In this document: piece by piece, positions 1 to 7,779 of the stretch
Layout: every line of letters starts with the position of its first letter
Position numbering within the stretch: position 1 is the first letter of the stretch
Source: Halovenus amylolytica
Lineage (GTDB): Archaea; Halobacteriota; Halobacteria; Halobacteriales; Haloarculaceae
NCBI GenBank assembly: GCA_004015825.1
Contig: SAYS01000005.1
Span: 62,001 to 126,000, forward strand
DNA: 64,000 nucleotides
Reading direction: 5' to 3'
The notes under the pieces: model-generated
The model's input: only the letters and a program-made list of their open reading frames with translations
Database searches by the model: none
Told to the model about the DNA's origin: nothing
Translations under genes and position numbers: made by a program

Positions 1-785
1 TCGTCGCCGACGCCGGCGCGAACGGCGTCTTTCCGCTCGGAACCAACGGTGAGTTCCCGCTCCTGACCGACGAAGAGCGCCAGCAGGTCGTCGAAACGGT
101 CGCCGACGCGGTCGATGTCCCCGTCATCGCAGGCGTCGGCGCGCCCGCGACACGGACGACAGTGGCACACGCCGAACACGCCGAATCGGTCGGTGCCGAC
201 GGCGTCGTTGCTGTCACACCCTACTACTATCCGCTCGACGACGAAGCAGCAGTCAATCACTACAGCGAGGTCGCCGGCGCGGTCGATATTCCGGTCTATA
301 TCTACCACATCCCCTCGAAGACGGGCAACGAACTCAGCCTCGCTGCACTCGACCGGCTCGCGGAGATCGACGGTATCGCTGGCGTGAAAGACTCCTCGAA
401 GGACGTCCCGTGGCTCGCACAGGCGATCGACCGCAACCCCGAACTGAGCTTTATGATCGGCTCTGACTCGCTTCTGTATCCGGGACTTTCGATCGGCTGT
501 TCCGGCCTCGTAAGCGCCATCGGCAACGTCTTCCCGGAACTGGTCGTCGATCTGTACGAGGCATACGATGCCGGGGAGGAGGAACGCGCCCGGGAACTTC
601 AGTCGAAAGCGTTCGAGATCCGGAACGCCCTCAAACGCGGCCCGTACATGGCTGGTGTCAAAACCGCACTCGAGTTGCGTGATCTCTCCTTCGACGTTGG
701 GACTCTCCGTTCGCCGTTGCGAGGTATGGGAGACGAGGACAAAGCAGCACTCGAAGCCGATCTCGAATCGCTCGGACTACTATAA
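1..785 (+). CDS. DapA-family aldolase/dehydratase, probable 2-keto-3-deoxy sugar acid enzyme (5' end cut by window)
   Basis: The reading frame is open from base 3, and about 260 residues are visible; the family usually has about 290-300, so roughly 35 N-terminal residues lie outside the window. The GTNGEF motif at 39-56 is the GxxGE substrate loop of the DHDPS/NAL (DapA) class I aldolase family. The YHIP motif (tyrosine codon 303-305) and the Schiff-base lysine in GVKDSS (codon 387-389) are both present, so the active site looks intact. Known family members act on 2-keto-3-deoxy sugar acids, pyruvate aldol adducts or dihydrodipicolinate. The gene 60 bases downstream encodes a sugar-acid dehydratase, so I infer that this enzyme processes the 2-keto-3-deoxy acid which that dehydratase makes. 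The exact substrate cannot be read from the sequence. Confidence 0.85.
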   Translation, partial: VADAGANGVFPLGTNGEFPLLTDEERQQVVETVADAVDVPVIAGVGAPATRTTVAHAEHAESVGADGVVAVTPYYYPLDDEAAVNHYSEVAGAVDIPVYIYHIPSKTGNELSLAALDRLAEIDGIAGVKDSSKDVPWLAQAIDRNPELSFMIGSDSLLYPGLSIGCSGLVSAIGNVFPELVVDLYEAYDAGEEERARELQSKAFEIRNALKRGPYMAGVKTALELRDLSFDVGTLRSPLRGMGDEDKAALEADLESLGLL

Positions 786-845
786 CCGAAGAAACAGATC
801 TACTGAATCGGTAGACCTTTTTCGATTGGGAGGGGAACTGTTCGT

Positions 846-2081
846 ATGACGAAGGATTATACGGATCTCCACGATCCGAACGCGGAATACACGATGCGGA
901 ACCTCTCGTCCGACACGATGGGTGTCACGAACGACCGTGGCCCACGGGATGTAGAGATTACGGATATCCAGACGACGATGATCGACGGCAACTTTCCGTG
1001 GACGCTGGTCCGGATCTACACCGACGCAGGCGTCACTGGCACTGGTGAGGCCTACTGGGGAGCAGGCGTCCCGGAACTGATCGAGCGGATGAAACCGTTT
1101 CTCGTCGGGGAGAACCCGCTCGACATCGACCGCCTCTACGAGCATCTGATCCAGAAGATGTCCGGCGAGGGCTCCGTCGAAGGTGTCACCGTCACCGCGA
1201 TCTCGGGGATCGAGGTCGCACTGCACGATCTGGCCGGGAAGATTCTCGACGTGCCGGCATACCAGCTACTGGGCGGGAAGTACCGAGACGAGGTCCGGGT
1301 CTACTGTGACTGTCACACCGAGGAGGAAGCCGACGCAGACGCCTGTGCCGACGAGGCCGAACGTGTCGTCGAGGAACTCGGCTACGATGCGCTCAAATTC
1401 GATCTCGACGTCCCCTCGGGACTCGAAAAGGACCGCGCGAACCGACACCTTCGCCCCGGCGAGATCCGGCACAAAGCCGAGATCGTCGAAAAAGTCACCG
1501 AGCGCGTGAAAGACGTCGCCGACGTCGCCTTCGACTGTCACTGGACGTTCTCGGGTGGCTCCGGAAAACGACTCGCAGCGGCGCTCGAAGAGTACGACGT
1601 CTGGTGGCTCGAAGACCCAGTGCCGCCGGAGAACCTGGAGGTCCAGGAGGAGGTCACCAAATCGACGATCACGCCGATCACGGCCGGCGAGAACCGGTAC
1701 CGAGTGACCGAACACCGGCGACTCATCGAATCGCAGGCGGTCGACATCATCGCACCGGATATGCCAAAAGTCGGCGGGATGCGCGAGACGCGCAAGATCG
1801 CGGACATCGCGAACCAGTACTACCTCCCTGTCGCGATGCACAACGTCTCCTCGCCGGTGGCGACGATGGCGAGCGCACACGTCGGGGCCGCAATCTCGAA
1901 CTCGCTGGCCGTCGAATACCACAGCTACGAGCTCGGCTGGTGGGAGGATCTCGTCGAGGAAGATGTTATCGTGAATGGCTCGATCACGATCCCCGAAGAG
2001 CCGGGACTCGGCATCACGCTCGATATGGACGCGGTCGAAGAGCACAAGGTCGACGGCGAGACCGTGTTCGACGAGGCCTGA
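846..2081 (+). CDS. Enolase-superfamily sugar acid dehydratase (mandelate racemase/muconate lactonizing enzyme type)
   Basis: This 411-residue protein has the N-terminal capping domain (about 35-150) and the C-terminal barrel of the enolase superfamily. The three metal ligands are visible as D230 in FDCHW, E256 in WLEDP and E282 in AGENRY. K184 (LKFDLD) and H332 (MHNVSSP) sit where the acid/base residues of gluconate, galactonate, xylonate or arabinoate dehydratases are found. The expected reaction is syn or anti removal of water from an aldonic acid to give a 2-keto-3-deoxy acid in the cytoplasm. The upstream aldolase and the adjoining M24-like gene suggest one catabolic operon. The N terminus has about 30 extra residues, and a second ATG at 894 is possible. 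Substrate specificity is not resolved. Confidence 0.88.
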   Translation: MTKDYTDLHDPNAEYTMRNLSSDTMGVTNDRGPRDVEITDIQTTMIDGNFPWTLVRIYTDAGVTGTGEAYWGAGVPELIERMKPFLVGENPLDIDRLYEHLIQKMSGEGSVEGVTVTAISGIEVALHDLAGKILDVPAYQLLGGKYRDEVRVYCDCHTEEEADADACADEAERVVEELGYDALKFDLDVPSGLEKDRANRHLRPGEIRHKAEIVEKVTERVKDVADVAFDCHWTFSGGSGKRLAAALEEYDVWWLEDPVPPENLEVQEEVTKSTITPITAGENRYRVTEHRRLIESQAVDIIAPDMPKVGGMRETRKIADIANQYYLPVAMHNVSSPVATMASAHVGAAISNSLAVEYHSYELGWWEDLVEEDVIVNGSITIPEEPGLGITLDMDAVEEHKVDGETVFDEA

Positions 2082-2082
2082 G

Positions 2083-3171
2083 ATGCATCCGCTGGCGAGC
2101 AGGATCGAGCGACTCGATTCCCTACTTGCGGCCGAGTCGCTGTCAGCCGTCTGGTTTGCAAGGCCGAACTCCTTTGCCTGGCTCACGGGCGGAAACAACG
2201 TCGTGGATCGAACGGCCGATGCTGGTGTCGCCGCGGCGGGCTACGACGGCGAACAGGTGACAGTCATCACGAACAACATCGAACAGAATCGCTTGCAGGA
2301 AGAGGAACTTCCGGAGTCAGTCACTGTCGAGAGCTTCGACTGGTACGAGGGTACGCTGTCGGAAGCAGTCAAAGCGACGAGTCAGACACCAGCCGCGGCG
2401 GATTTCGACGTTACCGGATTCGAGGATATTTCTGGCTCGGAACTGCGCCAGCCACTCCTCGACGCGGATATCGACCAATATCGAGCGCTCGGGGAAACAG
2501 TCGCCGAGGCAGTCGAGTCGGTCTGTCGTTCAGTCACGCCAGAGACGACCGAACGCGAAGCAGCAGCGAGACTTCGTGGTAAACTGGCAGCGCATGGCAT
2601 CGAAACACCGGTCGCGCTTGTCGGCGGGAGCGAGCGTGCGCCGGAGTACCGACATCTGACACCGACCGAGACACCGCTTGATAGATATGCGATCGTAAGT
2701 GTCACCACCCAGCGAGACGGGCTATTCGCCTCCTGTACGCGCACCGTCGCGTTCGATCCGCCGGAGTGGCTCGAAGAGCGCCACAGGGCTGCAACACGCG
2801 TCGAAGCCAGCGCACTCGTAGCCACCCGCGCCGTCGGAAAAGAGGGCGGGCAGGCAGCGTCGATCTTCGAGCAGATTCAGGATGCGTACGAGAGCCTGAG
2901 TTGGTCCGGCGAGTGGCGTAACCATCACCAGGGCGGCGCGGCCGGCTTCGCGGGCCGAGAGTGGATCGCGACCCCCGACTCCGAAGCGCCAGTGCACCTG
3001 CCGATGGCCTACGCCTGGAACCCGACCGTCGAGGGCGCGAAAAGTGAGGATACAGTCCTTGTCACGGAGTCGGGATACGAGACGCTGACCGAGGGTGACT
3101 GGCCGACGGAAACTGTCGAGGCTGTCGGATTCGACGAGCAGTTCGAACGGCCGGCGATCCTGCACCGCTGA
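2083..3171 (+). CDS. M24 (Xaa-Pro peptidase-like) family protein with degenerate metal site
   Basis: A 362-residue protein starting at ATG 2083, one base after the stop of the dehydratase gene, so translation is probably coupled. The start gives a clean N-terminal creatinase-like half (about 1-130) and a pita-bread C-terminal half. The C-terminal part keeps a histidine-rich loop (HHQGG-AGFAGREW) and the SEDTVLVTESG strand that carries the last glutamate ligand of M24 enzymes. The usual two aspartates before TRT are missing (the stretch reads VSVTTQRDGLFASCTRT), and the expected EP before the last strand reads NP. Peptidase activity is therefore doubtful; it may bind a small substrate or act as a noncatalytic partner. 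Location in a sugar-acid operon is unexplained. Confidence 0.75.
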   Translation: MHPLASRIERLDSLLAAESLSAVWFARPNSFAWLTGGNNVVDRTADAGVAAAGYDGEQVTVITNNIEQNRLQEEELPESVTVESFDWYEGTLSEAVKATSQTPAAADFDVTGFEDISGSELRQPLLDADIDQYRALGETVAEAVESVCRSVTPETTEREAAARLRGKLAAHGIETPVALVGGSERAPEYRHLTPTETPLDRYAIVSVTTQRDGLFASCTRTVAFDPPEWLEERHRAATRVEASALVATRAVGKEGGQAASIFEQIQDAYESLSWSGEWRNHHQGGAAGFAGREWIATPDSEAPVHLPMAYAWNPTVEGAKSEDTVLVTESGYETLTEGDWPTETVEAVGFDEQFERPAILHR

Positions 3172-3223
3172 CAGAACCGAGACTCTTAAAAAATTAAAGT
3201 ATCCCGGAGCGGATCAGATTCCT

Positions 3224-3430
3224 ATGCGCTACGAACTTCCGGAGAACTACTGGTCGGTTTCGTGGATATCTGCGTGACTCCAGACGTTCGATTTTCAGAT
3301 CGCTGGTTCTCATTCTCATCTGGATCGCCGTCGTTGAGGCGATTGTACTCCTGCAACCCAATTCGTTGGTAATTGCCTGGCTGGTCGGTTCGGGAATCTG
3401 TGCAACGATCGCTACTCGGAGTTCGCGGGA
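3224..3430 (+). pseudogene. Possible frameshifted small membrane protein remnant
   Basis: From ATG 3224 one frame reads MRYELPENYWSVSW and then stops after 18 codons. The next frame, read on from about 3266, encodes a basic patch followed by two strongly hydrophobic segments (around LVLILIWIAVVEAIVLL and LVIAWLVGSGICATIA) ending near 3410. Joined by one frameshift, these would make a typical small haloarchaeal membrane protein of about 65-70 residues. It runs into the 3' end of folCP on the other strand. It could be a decayed gene, a sequencing error or chance. Confidence 0.3.
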
Positions 3431-5937
3431 TCACGGGCAGTCTCGACGACATCGACGGCCGCCCTGTTCGCGGCCACGTCGTGAACTCGGACGATATCCG
3501 CACCGCGCTCTGCTGCGAGCGTCGTCGCGGCGATTGTCGGTTCGTAGCGCTCGTCTGCACCGCGGTCGACCAGCCCGAACATCGACTTGTGGGAGTGGCC
3601 GACCAGCACTGGACAGTTCAGTCCCCGAAACTCGCCGATCCGATCCAGCAGTTCGAAACTCTCCGCCGACGTTTTCCCGAACCCGAGTCCCGGATCGACG
3701 ATAATCTGTGACCGATCGAGCCCGGCCTTCTCCGCGAGTAATACTCGCTCGGTCAGCGAGTCGATCACATCCTCGACGACATCGTCGTAGTGGATGTCTT
3801 TCTCCGGGACGACTGGAGCGTCGATCGAGTGCATCACGATCACCGGGACGTCGTACTCCGAGGCGACCAGTCGCATCTCGGGATCTTCCAGCCCGGAGAC
3901 GTCGTTGAGGATATCCGCGCCGGCATCCAGCGCGGCGCGTGCGACGTCAGCTTTCCGTGTGTCGACGGAGACGAGCGCGTCGAGATCGTTGATCCGCTCG
4001 ACGACCGGCAGGACGCGGTCTTTCTCGGCCTCGGCCGGGACCGGGTCGGCACCGGGTCTGGTCGACTCACCGCCGACGTCGATGATATCCGCGCCTTCCT
4101 CGACCATCTCTTCGGCGCGAGCGACCGCGTCAGACTGGTCGTCGAACTCGCCGCCGTCGTGGAAACTGTCGGGCGTGACGTTGAGAATCCCCATAACTGC
4201 ACAGCCATCCTCCCAGGGGTATCCGTGACTGGCTGGTACGGTTTCGATCGAGAGTGTCTCCCGAATCTCCGTTGCGAAGGGCGCGAGTCCGTATGGCTGG
4301 CCGTCGAGTTTCCCGGCGAGTCGTTTGAACTGCGCCATCGTTCCCATCAACACGACACCGAGATTCTCCTGGTCCTGATCGTTCAGTCCCGAGACGGCAC
4401 ACTCACCACCCAGGGAGAGCATCTCCTCTTTGAGATACTGGGCCTGGCGAGGCTGGACACGCGTCTTGAGGACGCGGTGGACTGCCTTCCCGCGCATCCG
4501 CCACTGGCCGGCCTCGGTGACGTGTGCATCTTCCAGCGTCTGTTCGGCCTCTGGGATCGACTCGACGCGTTTCTCGATTCTGGGTCGCGACCAGCGCGTG
4601 CGTGCCTCCGCAACAGTGTACAGCGAGCCAGTGACGAGCACGCAGTCTCCGTCGGTCGCATCGGCGAGTGCATCCTTGAGCGCACCGGCCACGTCAGATC
4701 GAGTCTCGACTGTGGCGTCTGTCTCTTCCTCGAACGCTCGCGCGAGCACGTCGTTGTCTTCTGCCCGGTCGATCGCCGGTTCGCAGGCAGTAACGGTATC
4801 TGCCGCGTCGAGGGCACGTGCAATCCCGCGGTGGTCCTTGTCGGCCATCACACCGGCAACGAGATGGAGGTTGTCGTATTCGAAGGAATCCAGCGTCTCG
4901 ATCAGAGACTCACAGCCCCGGGGGTTGTGCGCGCCATCCAGCACGACCAGTGGCTTCTGGTCCATGACCTCGAAGCGGCCGGGCCAGTGGGCGTTCCTGA
5001 GTCCACGAGAGAGCACAGCCTCCGGGAGTCCACCTGTCGAGTCATCGGACAACTCCGCTGGCGGGCTGAGTGGGCCAACAGCGTCGTCCCCGACGATCTG
5101 ATGAGCCAGCGCCGTCGCGACGCCTGCGTTGTGGGCCTGGTGGGCACCCAGCAATGGGAGTTTGGTCTGGACTGACCACGAGTCGCTCTCGATCGAGACG
5201 GTATTCTCCAGCCCTTCTCGACCGCCGTAGGTGACGGTCACGTCGCCGGGGGTCGCCCCTTTTGTCGCATCCGTTCGGGAGACCACGATACTCTCCGAGA
5301 CTGCCGCTTCGATCGCCGCGAGCCCGTCACCTGACGCACCGGTGACGAGCGGGCCATCGGCAGGTGCGACCGCTGCCTTGTCCGCGGCGATGGTTTCCAG
5401 ATCATCACCGAGAATATCTGTATGCTCGAGGGCGACACTCGTGACCGCGCTCGCGATCGGATCGACAGCACTCGTCGCGTCGTGAGTGCCGCCGATCCCG
5501 ACTTCGAGAATCGCGACGTCGACGTCCTGGCGACCGAACTCCCACAGCGCCATCGCAGTCATCGTCTCGAAAAACGTGGGTGCGTCGCCGTCGGCAGCCT
5601 TGTCGGTGATGTACTCCTCGGCCGCCTCGACAAATTCGACGAGTGCCTGTTCGGAGAGTTTCCGGCCGTTGACACGGACGCGTTCGCGGATATCGTCGAG
5701 ATGTGGTGACGTATACAGGCCGACATCGAGTCCGGCAGTCCGGAGCACTGACTCGACCATCCGGGCCGTCGAGCCTTTCCCGTTACTGCCGGTGATCTGC
5801 ACACAGGGCACCCCCTCCTGTGGGTCACCGAGCGCCGCGAGGAACTCTCGTGTCGGTTCGGTCCCCGGACGCGAGCCGAACCGCCGGAGATCGAACAGAT
5901 AGTTGGCCGCCTGATGGAATCTCATGCCTCCTTTCAT
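3412..5937 (-). CDS. folCP: Fused folylpolyglutamate/dihydrofolate synthase - dihydropteroate synthase
   Basis: An 841-residue fusion. Residues 1-450 form a Mur-ligase-type FolC with the P-loop GSNGKGST and the YTSPHL and LEVGIGG motifs; this half adds glutamate to dihydropteroate and folates using ATP. Residues about 580-841 form dihydropteroate synthase (FolP), with MGILNVTPDSF, DVGGESTRPGA and DPGLGFGKT, which joins the pterin pyrophosphate to p-aminobenzoate. A linker of about 120 residues separates the halves. This order of fusion is known from haloarchaea. The start is either ATG 5937 or ATG 5925 (MRFHQAANYLF); a GGAGG lies only one base before the second ATG, too close to decide. It is the last gene of a minus-strand unit with two small upstream genes. 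Confidence 0.95.
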   Translation of the reverse strand: MKGGMRFHQAANYLFDLRRFGSRPGTEPTREFLAALGDPQEGVPCVQITGSNGKGSTARMVESVLRTAGLDVGLYTSPHLDDIRERVRVNGRKLSEQALVEFVEAAEEYITDKAADGDAPTFFETMTAMALWEFGRQDVDVAILEVGIGGTHDATSAVDPIASAVTSVALEHTDILGDDLETIAADKAAVAPADGPLVTGASGDGLAAIEAAVSESIVVSRTDATKGATPGDVTVTYGGREGLENTVSIESDSWSVQTKLPLLGAHQAHNAGVATALAHQIVGDDAVGPLSPPAELSDDSTGGLPEAVLSRGLRNAHWPGRFEVMDQKPLVVLDGAHNPRGCESLIETLDSFEYDNLHLVAGVMADKDHRGIARALDAADTVTACEPAIDRAEDNDVLARAFEEETDATVETRSDVAGALKDALADATDGDCVLVTGSLYTVAEARTRWSRPRIEKRVESIPEAEQTLEDAHVTEAGQWRMRGKAVHRVLKTRVQPRQAQYLKEEMLSLGGECAVSGLNDQDQENLGVVLMGTMAQFKRLAGKLDGQPYGLAPFATEIRETLSIETVPASHGYPWEDGCAVMGILNVTPDSFHDGGEFDDQSDAVARAEEMVEEGADIIDVGGESTRPGADPVPAEAEKDRVLPVVERINDLDALVSVDTRKADVARAALDAGADILNDVSGLEDPEMRLVASEYDVPVIVMHSIDAPVVPEKDIHYDDVVEDVIDSLTERVLLAEKAGLDRSQIIVDPGLGFGKTSAESFELLDRIGEFRGLNCPVLVGHSHKSMFGLVDRGADERYEPTIAATTLAAERGADIVRVHDVAANRAAVDVVETARDPANSE

Positions 5938-5988
5938 CGGTGCCCTCCTCTTGGAACTGACGGTCTGTGCGTTCTCATCAAAATACTC

Positions 5989-6345
5989 CTACAAGTTCTG
6001 CCCCTCGATTTCTGGATCGATCCCCGCTGTCGCGAGATCCTCACGAATGCGTTCACGGAGCGGTGCAGGAACGGTCGCCCGCCCGACCGGGACGGCTGTC
6101 TCGCCGGCCGCTTCTGGGGGTACCTTCCAGTAGAGCACGCACTCACTCGGAGCGTAGTACTCGATGCTGTACCGATCGGTCGCGCCGCTGTAGTGGACAC
6201 GGGCGGCCGAGCCCTCGACCTGCCAGCCGTCCTGGGCAGCCAGTCCGTCCAGTCCAGTCGACATCTCGTCTGTTGATTCCGTGGCAGTATCAGAATCGGG
6301 GACTGCTGGATTGCTCGGCTCCGGTGTGGACTCCTCCTCGCTCAT
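5989..6345 (-). CDS. Conserved haloarchaeal hypothetical protein with acidic N terminus
   Basis: A 118-residue protein when started at the ATG that gives MSEEESTPEPSN; a longer upstream extension is arginine-rich and unlike haloarchaeal protein. Residues 1-35 are acidic and probably disordered. Residues 36-118 look folded, with alternating strands (RVHYSGATDRYSIEYYA, CVLYWKVPP) and a C-terminal helix. I do not recognise the family. It lies between a small cysteine-containing gene and folCP on the same strand with short gaps, so co-transcription with folate synthesis is likely, but no link to folate is shown. Confidence 0.75.
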   Translation of the reverse strand: MSEEESTPEPSNPAVPDSDTATESTDEMSTGLDGLAAQDGWQVEGSAARVHYSGATDRYSIEYYAPSECVLYWKVPPEAAGETAVPVGRATVPAPLRERIREDLATAGIDPEIEGQNL

Positions 6346-6412
6346 ACTGATAGCTACTCGGTGCCGTGGTCTTTTGCGTTCCGGGTCGCAAGCGGCTAGT
6401 CGACCCGCTGGA

Positions 6413-6694
6413 TCACCAGGTTTCGATACAGCCCTCGTGGATATCTTCGACACAACCCTCACAGTCCGGGTGTCCCGCCTCGAAACAGGCTGGGCGGCTG
6501 TCGCTGTCCAGCCTGACGGCACGTCTCTCCGCGTATCGACGGCAGACGATGCGTGCTTTCCCGTTCTCGGTCGGAAGATCCGTCTCGGCACTGACGCGTG
6601 CCTCGGTAAAGGCCTTGCGTGCCTCCTCGTACTGCCGGCCAGCGTCCTGGAGTTTCGTCTTCAGGAATCGCGACAGCCGGTCCGGATCAGTCAT
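6413..6694 (-). CDS. Small haloarchaeal protein with C-terminal cysteine cluster (DUF7091-like)
   Basis: A 93-residue protein starting MTDPDRLSRFLKTKL. The first 45 residues are a charged helix; the last 30 carry C-x(n)-C-x2-C-x(n)-C spacing in FEAGHPDCEGCVEDIHEGCIETW, which suggests a metal or disulfide site. From memory it resembles the haloarchaeal DUF7091 group, but I cannot verify this. It is the first gene of the minus-strand unit leading to folCP. Confidence 0.75.
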   Translation of the reverse strand: MTDPDRLSRFLKTKLQDAGRQYEEARKAFTEARVSAETDLPTENGKARIVCRRYAERRAVRLDSDSRPACFEAGHPDCEGCVEDIHEGCIETW

Positions 6695-6750
6695 ATCCTT
6701 CCTTGGGCTGGCAGCCTGAAATATCTTCCAGGCCTGGCGCGCGACCTCTG

Positions 6751-6860
6751 ATAGTGATTATTGCGGTTATCTTCAGCAGTGGTCCCACAGGCGGTTGTTT
6801 CAGCGATTGTCGACTGATATTCATGCCGGCACGGCGGGAAAGACTCGCAATAATCACTAT
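6751..6860. repeat. 110-bp element bounded by a perfect 15-bp inverted repeat
   Basis: ATAGTGATTATTGCG at 6751-6765 is the exact reverse complement of 6846-6860. The 80-bp interior has no reading frame of note. The repeat lies between the start of the minus-strand 93-residue gene and the promoter of the plus-strand hydrolase gene. It could be a minimal transposon derivative or a regulatory palindrome pair. No clear target duplication flanks it. Confidence 0.6.
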
Positions 6861-6882
6861 GAGACGTCTCGAGCCCGCGAGG

Positions 6883-6891
6883 TTGATATAC
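6883..6891 (+). promoter_or_regulatory. TATA box of the hydrolase gene
   Basis: TTGATATAC lies about 25 bases before ATG 6913, the spacing expected for a leaderless haloarchaeal transcript. This supports ATG 6913 over the in-frame ATG 6859. Confidence 0.45.
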
Positions 6892-6912
6892 ACGCCAGGG
6901 GTAGGCCCGTAC

Positions 6913-7386
6913 ATGCACACGCTGGGGCATATCGGTGGTGCACTGCTCGTGTACACACCGGTCGCCAGCGTGCTCTCTGCCGCGGGTGAGCCGGAGCTTG
7001 GCGCTGTCGGGCTCGTCATTGCAGCAGGGGTCTCGATGCTGCCGGATATCGACGAGCAGCTACCTATCGACCACCGCGGCCCGACACATACTATCTGGTT
7101 CGTACTCGCAATCAGTGTGATCAGTGCCGCCGTGGGTTGGCTGATCGGCAGCCAGATCGGTACGCCGGGTGCTCTGTCTGTGCTATTCGGGACTGCTGTA
7201 GCACTCTCCTTGCTCTCGCATCTGTTCGAGGATAGTTTGACGCCGATGGGGATTCGTCCGTTCGAACCACTCTGGGAGTTCGATCACAGTTTTGGAATCG
7301 TGTTGGCAGCGAACCGCCGCGCGAACGTTGCGCTGTTCGGTGCTGGGATCGTCGCTGTTGGCGTCTGGTATACCGCGACACTATGA
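6913..7386 (+). CDS. Membrane-bound metal-dependent hydrolase, YdjM/DUF457 type
   Basis: A 157-residue membrane protein with about four hydrophobic segments. The first lies at LGHIGGALLVYTPVASVL, then the DIDEQLPIDHRGPTHT motif at about 45-60. H..D.D followed by HRGxTH is the signature of the YdjM/YbcI (DUF457) family of integral membrane proteins annotated as metal-dependent hydrolases. The conserved ECF-like FEDSLTPMGIRPFEP segment follows. The physiological substrate is unknown for this family. It stands alone between mobile-element remnants; its stop codon at 7384-7386 directly abuts a hairpin end of an IS200/IS605-like remnant, so the transposon end may have inserted just behind the gene. 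Confidence 0.85.
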   Translation: MHTLGHIGGALLVYTPVASVLSAAGEPELGAVGLVIAAGVSMLPDIDEQLPIDHRGPTHTIWFVLAISVISAAVGWLIGSQIGTPGALSVLFGTAVALSLLSHLFEDSLTPMGIRPFEPLWEFDHSFGIVLAANRRANVALFGAGIVAVGVWYTATL

Positions 7387-7745
7387 CATCCTCCTCGGCG
7401 TAAACGCCGAGGTTTCCACGCGGTTGGAGTCGGGCGTTCCGACCCTAACGGTGGCAACATTCCCCTCGCGGGTACTCCGGTTTGCACGCAAGCCGTCAGT
7501 CCCGTGAGGGAGTGAGATGCTTGGGTATCTGCTTGGCCCGTGCGGGCGGTGCCATCCGCCTGACTGCGCCTTGCAGCGGAGTCTGACTCGGGCAGGCTCG
7601 CGTTTTTGATATCGGGTGAACGCCAACCCACACCCACTTTTCCCGAGTTATTGTCGTACTGTACGAACCCACCGAGCATAAATCCGGTGGTTTGCGGCAC
7701 CAATCTTACGCGATTCACGCCCGCCGTGAACGGCGAGATTCTCTC
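7387..7745 (-). mobile_element. IS200/IS605-like remnant with hairpin ends, no transposase
   Basis: Two subterminal hairpins bracket about 360 bp. At 7393-7412 an 8-bp stem CCTCGGCG closes a TAAA loop; at 7722-7735 a 5-bp stem CGCCG closes a TGAA loop. Short palindromes near each end, instead of terminal inverted repeats, are typical of IS200/IS605/IS1341 elements, and the CGGCG cores resemble haloarchaeal examples as I remember them. The minus-strand frames between them hold no recognisable TnpA or TnpB domain, only low-complexity translation. It may be an internally deleted, PATE-like derivative. If the TnpB 3' region were retained it could still encode an omega-type guide RNA; that is speculation. 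Confidence 0.5.
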
Positions 7746-7779
7746 GCTGTATCAAGATAGCCGACGATATTTTGCTTAT

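Noticed and set aside
3790-5175. 461-codon plus-strand open frame opposite folCP
   Set aside because: It is the antisense of a conserved fused folate gene; its translation has no recognisable domain and reflects high-GC codon bias.
7284-7718. 144-codon minus-strand frame as a TnpB fragment
   Set aside because: No RuvC or zinc-ribbon motif of TnpB is present; the hairpin ends alone support the mobile element call.
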